From the NCBI RefSeq assembly GCF_000759855.1, contig NZ_JNAI01000009.1, positions 186,001-250,000 of the forward strand: a stretch of DNA of 64,000 nucleotides. Direction: 5' to 3'. The notes under the pieces were generated by a model. It was given only the letters and a program-made list of their open reading frames with translations, did not search any database and was not told where the DNA came from. Below, in pieces: positions 48,535 through 55,991 of the stretch (position 1 is the first letter of the stretch; every line of letters begins with the position of its first letter). Origin of the DNA: Prochlorococcus marinus str. MIT 9107 (lineage in GTDB: Bacteria; Cyanobacteriota; Cyanobacteriia; PCC-6307; Cyanobiaceae). The position numbers and the translations under genes were made by a program.

Positions 48535-49125
48535 TTGACTGTTTCAGATAGCAAAAAGTTATTTCATGAACAATTTCCTTATGTCATACCTGGACTCTAT
48601 AAAAGAATAGTTGATGAAATGCTTGTTGAGCTAAATCTTTTAAATCATCAAAATGAATTTGCACAGGATTATCTCTTTTGTATTGGCCTGGCTGAAACAT
48701 TCAAAGTATTAATGAAAGGATACAAACCTGAGAATCATTTAGATTTACTTTTCGAATCATTATGTAGTTCTACGAATTTTAAAGCGAAGGAAATAAAAGA
48801 GATCTCTCAAAAATCTCAAGAGGAATTTAAGGATAAATCATCAAAAGATACATTAAAGTTATTAAAAGAAAAAAATAATTCCAAACTTTATCCTTCAAGG
48901 ATATTAAACTTAGGAGTATATATACTAATTTCAAATTCAAAAGATTTCAAAGATGGAAATGAATCTGAGATGAATAAGATGATGACTGATATTTTTGAGA
49001 ACTTAAAATTATCTAGTAATAAAGCAGAAAAAGATATTGGAATTTACAAAAGCAGCATATCCAAAATGGAACAAGCTAAAGAACTGATAGAAGAACTAAG
49101 AATAAAGGATAAGAAAAAAGATTAA
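48535..49125 (+). CDS. thf1: Photosystem II biogenesis protein Psb29/Thf1
   Basis: Roughly 196 residues. YKRIVDEMLVELNLLNHQ and LAETFKVLMKGYKPE match the Thf1/Psb29 core helices; a C-terminal coiled coil follows (about 150-196, ending EELRIKDKKKD). Thf1 is needed for normal photosystem II turnover and for FtsH accumulation, which sits two genes away. No ATG opens the frame: TTG at 48535 directly precedes TVSDSKK, where most family members begin, and has GAAAG upstream; an in-frame TTG at 48478 is the longer alternative. Confidence 0.85.
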   Translation: MTVSDSKKLFHEQFPYVIPGLYKRIVDEMLVELNLLNHQNEFAQDYLFCIGLAETFKVLMKGYKPENHLDLLFESLCSSTNFKAKEIKEISQKSQEEFKDKSSKDTLKLLKEKNNSKLYPSRILNLGVYILISNSKDFKDGNESEMNKMMTDIFENLKLSSNKAEKDIGIYKSSISKMEQAKELIEELRIKDKKKD

Positions 49126-49136
49126 TAGCAATAAGA

Positions 49137-49277
49137 TTATTTTTTTAACCTTTTTTTATCCTTCCAAGAGATATAAGAAATATAAATTACAGCTAATGTT
49201 ATAGATATGAGTAAAACTAATGACGTAATAATAAGAAATTTACTTAAATAGACTTCAAAAGTTAAAAATGAAATCAT
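49137..49277 (-). CDS. 46-residue membrane protein coupled to petN
   Basis: A single strong transmembrane helix occupies about residues 12-37 ([19 protein letters not shown] region) with a basic tail KDKKRLKK. The ATG overlaps the petN TGA in an ATGA junction, which is the main support that it is translated. No family recognised. As a one-helix basic-tailed protein encoded with a cytochrome b6f subunit, it could be an accessory thylakoid peptide, but this is inference. Confidence 0.6.
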   Translation of the reverse strand: MISFLTFEVYLSKFLIITSLVLLISITLAVIYISYISWKDKKRLKK

Positions 49278-49375
49278 ATGTCAATTGAGCCGTCACCATT
49301 TCTTCCCCAAACAACCATTGCGATTGAGAAAGTAAAAATAGCAGCTAAAGAAGCCCATCCTATTTGAAAGATCAT
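49274..49375 (-). CDS. petN: Cytochrome b6-f complex subunit 8 (PetN)
   Basis: 33 residues, one transmembrane helix. It begins [19 protein letters not shown] and continues [13 protein letters not shown], matching PetN closely (the MVVWGRNG end is invariant). PetN is needed for assembly of the b6f complex that carries electrons from plastoquinol to plastocyanin or cytochrome c6. Opposite strand to thf1 and to the DUF2103 gene. Confidence 0.95.
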   Translation of the reverse strand: MIFQIGWASLAAIFTFSIAMVVWGRNGDGSIDI

Positions 49376-49489
49376 TAGATTTAAATCACTTATATAAATA
49401 TAACAGAACTTCAATTTTTTTTAATCATTTTTCATCTAAAGTTAATTTCTCAGAAATACAATTTAGCAAATAGAATAAAAATAAAAAAT

Positions 49490-49768
49490 TTGGGCAGATT
49501 AGTATTAAATCATAGTTCTAACATCGAAGGTCTAATTCCAATTCTTAAAAAGTTAGTCCTTAACACAAACATTAATACTATAACTCCTGCAGCGATATCA
49601 AGAGTAAGGGGTAGATCTTCTAAATTGATCATTAGATTATCAGTAAAAACTATAAACGGATATAAAGCCATCGCAAGAAAGGGTAAAACAGCCCAAGAAG
49701 TTTTTATTTCAACAGATTTAAGTAAAGATGAATTAAAACAAATTATAGAATCTTACAATATCAAGTAA
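49490..49768 (+). CDS. DUF2103 (predicted metal-binding) protein
   Basis: 92 residues starting with TTG, giving MGRLVLNHSSNIEGLIPIL, the near-constant N-terminus of the cyanobacterial DUF2103 family; AISRVRGRSSKLIIRLSV and YKAIARKGKTAQEVFI follow. The family is annotated as predicted metal-binding; the only candidate ligands seen here are His8 and acidic residues, so metal binding is unproven. 114 bases from the divergent petN; 40 bases before a small secreted protein. Confidence 0.85.
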   Translation: MGRLVLNHSSNIEGLIPILKKLVLNTNINTITPAAISRVRGRSSKLIIRLSVKTINGYKAIARKGKTAQEVFISTDLSKDELKQIIESYNIK

Positions 49769-49808
49769 TTTAATAAATAATAATAAAAATTTGCTAAGTA
49801 GAAAATCA

Positions 49809-50015
49809 ATGAAAATAGTATTTAATTTTTCTTTGTTTTTATTTGTTTTGCTATTGGGGGTGGATAAGTCATTCTCGCTTACTGATTACCAAATAAAAAA
49901 TATTTGCAGAAAAGAAATAAGAGAATCAACTTGCATAAAAAATTTAAAAGATAAAAGGTATCTTCTAAAAAAAGGTAATTTTATTGAAATCCCAGTAATA
50001 CCTTATAAAAGGTAA
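49809..50015 (+). CDS. Small secreted protein (68 aa)
   Basis: Start placed at the ATG 49809 because it begins MKIVFNFSLFLFVLLLGVD, a signal peptide ending about VDKSFS; an in-frame TTG at 49791 is less likely. The mature 45-residue part has a pair of cysteines 11 residues apart (NICRKE, STCIKN), suitable for one disulfide, and is basic (KDKRYLLKKGN). Unknown function. Confidence 0.6.
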   Translation: MKIVFNFSLFLFVLLLGVDKSFSLTDYQIKNICRKEIRESTCIKNLKDKRYLLKKGNFIEIPVIPYKR

Positions 50016-50022
50016 TGAGAAT

Positions 50023-50292
50023 TTAAATTTCAAATTCTGATTCAAAAAGATTAAAAGCATCATTATAATTTTCCAGAAGTCCTTCAGAAATATCATGAAA
50101 TCCATGTTGATCATAATCTTCATTTACTTTGTCATATAAGTAGACAACCTTGTTAAACGCGCTCATATATTCCGTTTGTATATCTTCATCATCAATATCA
50201 TAGATTTTGGCCAAAACCAATTCGACATTTTTTTTTGATGAATATATTTTCTTCTCAAAATCTTTATTTAGCTTCCTTCTTTTTTTTTTCAT
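50023..50292 (-). CDS. Hypothetical charged protein (89 aa)
   Basis: A soluble, mostly helical protein: very basic start (MKKKRRKLNKDFEKK), acidic remainder with many Asp/Glu/Tyr (YDIDDEDIQTEY, YDKVNEDYDQHGF). No family recognised. Convergent with the secreted-protein gene, 7 bases apart. Likely genuine on length and lack of overlap. Confidence 0.6.
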   Translation of the reverse strand: MKKKRRKLNKDFEKKIYSSKKNVELVLAKIYDIDDEDIQTEYMSAFNKVVYLYDKVNEDYDQHGFHDISEGLLENYNDAFNLFESEFEI

Positions 50293-50425
50293 CTATAATT
50301 TTTATTTTGAATTCCAATTTACAATACTCAAATTCATAGATAAATTAAATTAAAACTTATAAAATAAAAATATAGTTTCCAAATCAAAATAAAACTCCTA
50401 CATTCCAAGTATATTATTCGATGAT

Positions 50426-50863
50426 ATGAATAAAAAAGAAACAAGTAATCCTAAAGTTGTTAGAAACCAAAATCATGAATCCAAGAAAATGAATACTTCT
50501 GAGAACCGCAACAAAAAGAGTAATAATGATCTTCCATGGTGGGTAGAGTTTTTATTTGTTCAAATAGGATTGCCAGATAATTTACTAATAAAAATATTAA
50601 GGACAAAAAAGAAATCGAAAGAAATTATAATTAATAATAAAAAATTAATAATATTAATTTTGTTTGGGTTAGCCACATTCTCATATTTTTATCCAGTTAT
50701 TAAACATGCAAAAAATAAATTAGATTGTGAAAAAATTGCTAAAAACTACATTATTAAAAATAAAAATATAATTCGGATTAATAAAAAAGAGTTAAGAATG
50801 TTATCAACAAATTTTTGTTATGGTGGAAACGAAATTAACAAAATTGAAAATTTAAATAATTAA
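50426..50863 (+). CDS. Hypothetical single-span membrane protein (145 aa)
   Basis: The first 60 residues are polar and lysine/asparagine rich; WWVEFLFVQIGLPDNLL near residue 40-55 is an amphipathic re-entrant-like stretch; a clear transmembrane helix lies at about 77-93 (LIILILFGLATFSYFYPVI). The C-terminal domain has two cysteines (LDCEKI, NFCYGG). No family recognised. Stand-alone in the small-gene region. Confidence 0.6.
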   Translation: MNKKETSNPKVVRNQNHESKKMNTSENRNKKSNNDLPWWVEFLFVQIGLPDNLLIKILRTKKKSKEIIINNKKLIILILFGLATFSYFYPVIKHAKNKLDCEKIAKNYIIKNKNIIRINKKELRMLSTNFCYGGNEINKIENLNN

Positions 50864-50945
50864 AATTTTCTCTTTATTTTGAATTAACCAACTATATTAA
50901 AGTACAATTGCTACTTTGAGTTTAATTAAGATTAAATTTAATCCT

Positions 50946-51122
50946 ATGTCTGATATAAGCCAAAAGAAAGAAAACGTAAAAATGCATTTAAAAGAATTAA
51001 GGCAAAATTTAAAAAAAATGCACTTATCTGTAACAGACGAATTGATATTGCCTCAGCCAGATGAAATAAAAATATTGATGAATAAAATGGATCAACTATT
51101 AAAGTTAATAGAATCAAAATAA
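50946..51122 (+). CDS. Small helical protein, paralogue of the protein at 52355-52561
   Basis: 58 residues from the ATG at 50946 (a TTG at 50916 would extend it). The pattern K-x-E-x-V-x2-HL-x3-R-x2-L-x2-MH, then LP-x-P-x-E-x-K and a final D-x-LL-x-L, is shared with the gene at 52355-52561 on the other strand. Two predicted helices joined by the LPxP turn form a helical hairpin. No known family. Close paralogues 1.4 kb apart suggest duplication within the island. Confidence 0.65.
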   Translation: MSDISQKKENVKMHLKELRQNLKKMHLSVTDELILPQPDEIKILMNKMDQLLKLIESK

Positions 51123-51165
51123 ACTATAATTTTAAAAGCTTATTACAATTAAAAGCCAAAATAAA

Positions 51166-51516
51166 ATGAAAAGAATAAAACAACTTTCACAAATATTTTT
51201 AATGTTTTTTGTCTTAACTTCATGTAAAACATCAATAAATAAAGAATCCCCTGAAATTAATTCTGAAGAAAGTACTAAAGAGAATGAAATTTCAGAATCG
51301 ACAAGAATGGAAATAAAATTTTCTTGTGGAGAAGATGGGATTTCTAAATATTTAGATGATGGATGGATTATCTTAAAGGAATATTCTCAAGAAAAAATTT
51401 GCACTTGGAAATCTGTCCCTTCTACAAAAGATTGTGATATGGAAAAAGATAAAGGATGTAAAATAACAAAACCTGATAAAATTGGAGAAGAGAAAATTTA
51501 TTTATTAGAAAAATAA
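51166..51516 (+). CDS. Lipoprotein of unknown function (116 aa)
   Basis: N-terminal lipoprotein signal: basic MKRIKQ, hydrophobic run, lipobox LTSC with Cys20. After an acidic linker (about 24-48) comes a small domain with four cysteines (FSCGEDG, KICTWK, DCDMEK, GCKITK), probably two disulfides, and the phrase DGWIILKEYSQE. Similar small cysteine-containing exported domains are common in picocyanobacteria. Function unknown. Confidence 0.65.
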   Translation: MKRIKQLSQIFLMFFVLTSCKTSINKESPEINSEESTKENEISESTRMEIKFSCGEDGISKYLDDGWIILKEYSQEKICTWKSVPSTKDCDMEKDKGCKITKPDKIGEEKIYLLEK

Positions 51517-51525
51517 TTTTGTTTT

Positions 51526-51648
51526 ATGAATCCAAAATCAGAATATTTAGTAGATTTAATTTTTAAAAAATTAAAAAAATACAAAGCCAAAGAAATTATT
51601 TTAGAAAAAGAATCCTTAAAGAAATTTATCTCATCACTTTTAAAATAA
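51526..51648 (+). CDS. Possible 40-residue basic helical peptide
   Basis: Reads MNPKSEYLVDLIFKKLKKY..., all helix-forming, with 12 lysines and no cysteine. Starts 10 bases after the lipoprotein stop on the same strand. ATG start and no overlap support it weakly; base composition alone could produce it. Confidence 0.4.
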   Translation: MNPKSEYLVDLIFKKLKKYKAKEIILEKESLKKFISSLLK

Positions 51649-51710
51649 AAATAAATTAGAAGAAAATATAATAGAAAATGTTATTATAAATTTAAAATTT
51701 GGATGTGAAT

Positions 51711-51806
51711 ATGTATAATTTTTCGTCTTTAACTATCGTGCTAATGATTACTTTTATTGTTAGCCTCTATTTTTTATATAAGGTTACTTCAAATGCAAAG
51801 AATTGA
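51711..51806 (+). CDS. Possible 31-residue membrane peptide
   Basis: Reads MYNFSSLTIVLMITFIVSLYF with a short polar tail LYKVTSNAKN: one transmembrane helix and little else, similar in size to the tiny thylakoid subunits but not matching any I know. ATG start; TTTGGATGTG upstream. Tentative. Confidence 0.4.
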   Translation: MYNFSSLTIVLMITFIVSLYFLYKVTSNAKN

Positions 51807-51823
51807 AAAATATTTCTTACATT

Positions 51824-52006
51824 TTAGATAATTGGGTCGTCTCTAAGAAATAAAACAGAATTATTGCTTAAACCATCACTGATCCATTCTTTATACTCTT
51901 CTAAAACACACTTTTTATCAGAATCACTTAGTAGTTTTATTCTTTTTCTGGCATTATCCATAGCTAAATTAATAGAGAATTCGCAATTTTTAGAATATTG
52001 TTGCAT
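51824..52006 (-). CDS. Hypothetical protein (60 aa)
   Basis: Soluble, two predicted helices (INLAMDNARKRIKLLSDSDK and KCVLEEYKEWISDGL) and an FLRDDP tail. Two cysteines. No family recognised. An open frame on the opposite strand covers the same bases (51864-52067); this one is preferred because its composition is that of a soluble protein with balanced charges. Confidence 0.5.
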   Translation of the reverse strand: MQQYSKNCEFSINLAMDNARKRIKLLSDSDKKCVLEEYKEWISDGLSNNSVLFLRDDPII

Positions 52007-52144
52007 TTTTTTCTTTTATTTTAGTAAAAGTGATTACCAAATCTGTATTATAAATGACAATAAATAAGTATTAATTTATAAGGGTATAATGCAATACTGA
52101 ACTATTTTTTATATATTTGTGATAATTAGACTTTAAATATTATC

Positions 52145-52339
52145 ATGTCATACGAAGCTGGAAGTAAAGAATGTAGACATTTGATTGAGGCGAAAGACAG
52201 TCTTCTTTCTGCAATGGAAGCTTTAAGCAATATGAATTCAACGGATTTATTACAAATTCAAATTAAAGAAATATACAACAAACTCGAAAATATGCATGAT
52301 AATCGCAAAAAAATTGAATCAGCTAAAAATTATTTATAA
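52145..52339 (+). CDS. Hypothetical helical protein (64 aa)
   Basis: MSYEAGSKECRHLIEAKDSL start, then a long amphipathic helix region with heptad-like leucines (LLSAMEALSNM, LLQIQIKEIYNKLENM) and a basic end. No known family. Probably a helical hairpin or dimer. ATG start at 52145 follows a 138-base gap containing likely promoter sequence. Convergent with the 52355 gene. Confidence 0.6.
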   Translation: MSYEAGSKECRHLIEAKDSLLSAMEALSNMNSTDLLQIQIKEIYNKLENMHDNRKKIESAKNYL

Positions 52340-52354
52340 TTAAATTCTGTTGAT

Positions 52355-52561
52355 TTAGAAATCCCCAAATTGAGTTTTTATCTTTCTTACTTTTTTATCT
52401 GATAATAAATCCAGTAAAGCATCAAGTTGAGCATGAACTTCCTTTGCCTCATTTGGATCTGGCAATAAATCGTCTTTTATAAGCATTTGATGCATTTCTC
52501 TAAGCTCTAACCTAATATATCTAAGGTGAGAACTTACTTCCTCTCTCTTAGTTGCACTCAT
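52355..52561 (-). CDS. Small helical protein, paralogue of the protein at 50946-51122
   Basis: 68 residues. Shares with the 50946 gene the N-terminal MS..K.E.V..HL pattern, the R-x2-L-x2-MH segment, LLPDPNEAKE (versus LPQPDEIK) and a D-x-LL-x-L end, but has 12 more C-terminal residues (KVRKIKTQFGDF). Alpha-helical hairpin predicted. Unknown function; conservation between the copies indicates selection on the protein. Confidence 0.7.
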   Translation of the reverse strand: MSATKREEVSSHLRYIRLELREMHQMLIKDDLLPDPNEAKEVHAQLDALLDLLSDKKVRKIKTQFGDF

Positions 52562-52697
52562 ATTTGCCTTAAATTAAATCCATTATACATTATGAGGTTT
52601 TTGTCATGCCTAATTAAATTAAGCTGTATTGGAAAACATTATTTATTTAGTAAATTTTCAAAAATTTTCAATCTTGCAATGTAGTAGTATATTTTTC

Positions 52698-52871
52698 ATG
52701 AAAAACAAAAAGTCTAGAAAAATTAAACCTAAATTAAATAAAAAAAATCAAGAATTAGGTCAAACAAAAAGTTCTGCAAAATTAGTCCTTTTTATATTTG
52801 GAATAGGTCCAATAATAGGCATAGCAATATTTTTATATAGCAAGGGATTCTTTAATTCACCAATTATGTAA
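52698..52871 (+). CDS. Small membrane protein (57 aa)
   Basis: I use the ATG at 52698; a longer frame from a TTG at 52629 adds a residue run unlike the rest. The first 28 residues are very basic (KKSRKIKPKLNKKN), followed by one transmembrane helix about 30-48 (LVLFIFGIGPIIGIAIFLY). Positive-inside rule puts the basic part in the cytoplasm. No family recognised. Confidence 0.6.
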   Translation: MKNKKSRKIKPKLNKKNQELGQTKSSAKLVLFIFGIGPIIGIAIFLYSKGFFNSPIM

Positions 52872-52917
52872 ATCTCAAATATTAATTAACTAGAATAATT
52901 AAATAAAATAAAAATAG

Positions 52918-53121
52918 TTATTGAAATTTCTTTAATGAAAATATCCTAAATTCGGCCAATTTTCTAGCATTTTCTGGATTAGAAACTAAAAAAGGATGAT
53001 CAGCTAAAAATTCAAATACTTTATCTATTTTTAATTGTGAGTCCTCACAATCAATATTTTCCCATACCTCATCAAATGAAATGGCAAAGCTGTCAGCATT
53101 ATCATAGAGTTTATCATTCAT
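52918..53121 (-). CDS. Hypothetical acidic protein (67 aa)
   Basis: Acidic and helical (FAISFDEVWENIDCEDSQLKI, then VFEFLADHPFLVSN and ARKLAEFRIFSLKK). No family recognised. ATG start, no overlap with other genes. Downstream of it (plus strand) lies a 227-base gap before the ribbon-helix-helix-like gene. Confidence 0.55.
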   Translation of the reverse strand: MNDKLYDNADSFAISFDEVWENIDCEDSQLKIDKVFEFLADHPFLVSNPENARKLAEFRIFSLKKFQ

Positions 53122-53348
53122 AAGATTTTTAATCTGAATTAAATGATTTTAAAATTTTGAACATGTCTAAGAGAGTAATTACAGGAAGGATATAAGACAA
53201 ACTTTAACACTAATTTAATAGATATCTTTAATTGAAAGCTTTTTTAAAATTACAAGTTCTTTGATTACTTAACTTCAAATTAATACTATCAATTAAGATA
53301 TGATCATATTTGACAGAAGTGTTACAATAATGACATATGTAAAAATTT

Positions 53349-53717
53349 ATGGAAAATAAAGTTAAAAGAATCGGATATCTTCCAAGAAAAAGGGTACTTG
53401 AAATTATTGATGAAATATCAAAAAGTGAATCTATAAGTAGATCTAAAGTTGTAGGGTTATTAGTTGAGGAAGCCTTAGGTGCTAGAGGAATTGCAAATTT
53501 TGGATACAGGAATACTAGTAAATCAAACTTATACAAATCTGATAATTACAAAGATTTAAAGAATGAAAAAGTTAATTTAAATGATCCAGAAGATGAATTT
53601 GTTGATGATAGTGGCTACACAGTTTCTTCTCACAAAAAATTAGATCGTTCAATATCATCTGCAGATATCGAATTAGCAAATAAAATTAATATTCTTAAAG
53701 AGTCTGGATTAATATAA
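53349..53717 (+). CDS. Ribbon-helix-helix-like protein (122 aa)
   Basis: Residues 5-45 fit the Arc/CopG ribbon-helix-helix pattern: a strand (VKRIGYLPR), helix A (RVLEIIDEISKSE), then SISRSKVVGLLVEEALGARG as helix B with the usual S-R-S-K turn. The remaining 75 residues are polar and probably disordered, with a final helix (ELANKINILKESGLI). Such proteins bind DNA as dimers, often repressing their own gene; no toxin gene is adjacent. It precedes the DUF2130 gene by 130 bases on the same strand. Confidence 0.65.
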   Translation: MENKVKRIGYLPRKRVLEIIDEISKSESISRSKVVGLLVEEALGARGIANFGYRNTSKSNLYKSDNYKDLKNEKVNLNDPEDEFVDDSGYTVSSHKKLDRSISSADIELANKINILKESGLI

Positions 53718-53847
53718 CCTCCAATAATAATTTTTTTATTTCTTTGTGCACAATATTGAATCATTGTTTATTCTTAGTCAAGAAGAATATTCTTTTTACT
53801 AAATTGGAATATTAAATCCCTCCTAACACTAATTTTGTAATTAAAAA

Positions 53848-55167
53848 ATGAAAGATATTAAATGTCCTTCATGCGGCAAAACCTTTAAAATTGATCCCAG
53901 CAGCTTTGAAGAAATACTTCTTCAAATAAAAGATGAAGAATTTAATAAACAAATAAAAGAAAGACTTCAACTGGCTGAAGAAGATAATAAAAAAGCTTTA
54001 GAAATCTTAAAAAGAGAATTAAAAATAAAGTTAATTGAGCAAAATCAAATTAAAGAAGTTGAGATCCAGGCTCTTGAATCTAAATTAAATATTGCAGAAG
54101 AAAAAAAAATAAATGCCTTAAATGATTTAAGAAATCAAGCAACAAATAAAGTGAATTCACTTAATAATGAATTGAACAAATTAAAGGATGAAATCAAAAA
54201 CCAGTCTTTAATTTCAGAATTATCCTTAAAAAATAAAATAAATGAAGCTGTTTCTAATTTAGAACATAAAAACTCATCTCTAATAAATTCCATTGAAAAA
54301 ATGAAACTTGAACAGTCAATTAATGAAAAATTAATTGAAGAAAAGTTTAAAAGCAAAATTAGTGAAAGGGACCTGACTATTCAGGAGCTAAGAGAAATGA
54401 AATCTAAATTGTCTACAAAGATGATTGGAGAAACCCTAGAAATCCATTGCGAAACTCAATTTAATCTTAATCGCGCTACCGCTTTTAAAAATTCATATTT
54501 TGAAAAGGATAATGATGCTACTTCAGGAAGTAAAGGTGACTATATATTTAGAGAATTTGATAATAATAGAATTGAAATAGTATCCATAATGTTTGAAATG
54601 AAGAATGAGAGTTTGAATGGAACTAATAAAAGAAAAAACGAAGATTTTTTAAAAGAACTAGATAAAGACAGAAGACAAAAATCATGTGAGTATGCAGTAC
54701 TTGTTTCGCTTCTAGAACCTGATAGTGAATTATATAATACCGGAATAGTAGATGTTTCCCATAGATATCCAAAGATGTATGTCATAAGGCCACAATTCTT
54801 TTTGCCAATTATTTCTCTTCTTAGAAACGCATCTATGGAGGCTTTAAAATATAAATCACAAATTGATTTAATGAAACGCGAAAACTATGACATAACAAAT
54901 TTTGAAAGTACTCTTGAGCAATTTAAAGATGCAGTTGGTAAAAATGTATCTCTAGCCCAAGACAGGTTTAATGATGCGATTTCAGAAATAGATAAATCAA
55001 TAACCCATTTGCAAAAAACTAAAGAAGCTTTAAATCTTTCAAAAAAACACCTTTTATCCGCTGACAGCAAATCTCAAGATTTAACTGTAAAGAAATTAAC
55101 TAGAAATAACCCAACCATGAAAAAAAGGTTTAATGATTTAGAAAATTTTGATGAAGAAGTAGCTTAA
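53848..55167 (+). CDS. DUF2130 domain protein (coiled coil plus nuclease-like domain)
   Basis: 439 residues. One CPSCG zinc-knuckle-like pair (Cys6, Cys9) at the N-terminus, then about 190 residues of charged coiled coil, then the DUF2130 domain (about 190-340): MIGETLEIHCE, SGSKGDYIFREF, IMFEMKNES, YAVLVSLLEPDSELYNTGIVDV and YPKMYVIRPQFFLPII are characteristic. Asp231 followed by E250-x-K252 has the layout of a PD-(D/E)xK nuclease core; that reading is inference. The family is scattered across bacteria, often in variable regions, suggesting transfer. Function unknown. Confidence 0.85.
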   Translation: MKDIKCPSCGKTFKIDPSSFEEILLQIKDEEFNKQIKERLQLAEEDNKKALEILKRELKIKLIEQNQIKEVEIQALESKLNIAEEKKINALNDLRNQATNKVNSLNNELNKLKDEIKNQSLISELSLKNKINEAVSNLEHKNSSLINSIEKMKLEQSINEKLIEEKFKSKISERDLTIQELREMKSKLSTKMIGETLEIHCETQFNLNRATAFKNSYFEKDNDATSGSKGDYIFREFDNNRIEIVSIMFEMKNESLNGTNKRKNEDFLKELDKDRRQKSCEYAVLVSLLEPDSELYNTGIVDVSHRYPKMYVIRPQFFLPIISLLRNASMEALKYKSQIDLMKRENYDITNFESTLEQFKDAVGKNVSLAQDRFNDAISEIDKSITHLQKTKEALNLSKKHLLSADSKSQDLTVKKLTRNNPTMKKRFNDLENFDEEVA

Positions 55168-55273
55168 TTAAATCAAGAAAAATTTCAAATTAATAATAGT
55201 TAAAAATACATTTAATTACTAATTTATAAATCTATTATTAATAATAAATTCCATAGTAAAGAAAATAAAGTCT

Positions 55274-55555
55274 ATGAACACGCCAATTTTCACAATTGCT
55301 AAAGATCTTAATCTTGAAAGTAATAGGATATTACTTGCCTGCAAGAAACTTGGAATCAATGCCAAAGCTGCTACAAAGAGATTAAATAAAGAAGAATTCG
55401 AAAAAATTAAAAGTTATTTTGAAACTGGCAAAAATGTATCAGATGAAATAGTCAATCTTAATAATAATGAAAGTAAAGAAAAAAACAGTGCCAGAATAAT
55501 TAAAGAAAAAGTAAAGATAAATTTTTTCGCAAACAGACTTATTCGCAAATCGTAA
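55274..55555 (+). CDS. Stand-alone IF-2 N-terminal-like domain protein (93 aa)
   Basis: Residues 6-52 resemble the IF-2 N-terminal domain repeat: FTIAKDLNLESNRILLACKKLGINAKAATKRLNKEEFEKIKSYF (helix, then a glycine turn, then helix ending in KxYF). The other 40 residues are charged and the tail NFFANRLIRKS is basic. No G-domain follows, so it cannot be IF-2 itself; it may bind RNA, ribosomes or nucleic acid. Its last 50 bases overlap the start of the decayed metallophosphoesterase gene in another frame. Confidence 0.65.
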   Translation: MNTPIFTIAKDLNLESNRILLACKKLGINAKAATKRLNKEEFEKIKSYFETGKNVSDEIVNLNNNESKEKNSARIIKEKVKINFFANRLIRKS

Positions 55556-55991
55556 AAAAATATAGTCATGAAAAGTTAATAATTTTAGGAGATTTATTCC
55601 ATAGTAAATATTCAATAGATAAAACTCTTCAACAAAAAGTTGAAGATCTTACAGAGCTTCTCAAAACTAATGTTGAAGTTTAAGAGGAAATCATGATGTA
55701 GGTTGTAATCTTAAAAATATAAAAATTTTTGATACAAAAAAAAATAAAAACATGACTTTTAGCCCTGAGCCTGTCAATTCAACAGGTAGTAAAACTTTGA
55801 ATATTTGTGGACATTATCATCCAAAACTCTTTTTAAGAAGCAATGGTGATAAATTATCTTTTAGATATTTTGCAATGGATAGAAATACTTTATTTTTGCC
55901 TGCATTTGGAGACTTAACAGGAGATTATCCCTGTAGAAAGTTATTTAAAAAATGGGCAATTGTTTCTGAAGAGGAAATTATCGAAATATAA
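55504..55991 (+). pseudogene. Decayed PdeM-like metallophosphoesterase, frameshifted and truncated
   Basis: In one frame 55504-55680 reads KKYSHEKLIILGDLFHSKYS and onward to TNVEV then stops; one base out of frame, 55683-55991 continues RGNHDVG and later ICGHYHPKLFL and FLPAFGDLTG. GDLFHS, RGNHD and GHYHP are the metallophosphoesterase metal-binding blocks in correct order and spacing for the PdeM family associated with DNA ligase/helicase systems. Restoring one T at 55680/55681 (making GTT TTA AGA) rejoins the frames. The N-terminal DxHxG block is missing, so it is almost surely non-functional. The tail 55752-55991 is an open frame. Confidence 0.8.

Noticed and set aside
53228-53536. 102-codon minus-strand frame over the ribbon-helix-helix gene start
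   Set aside because: Overlaps a well supported plus-strand gene and shows no domain.
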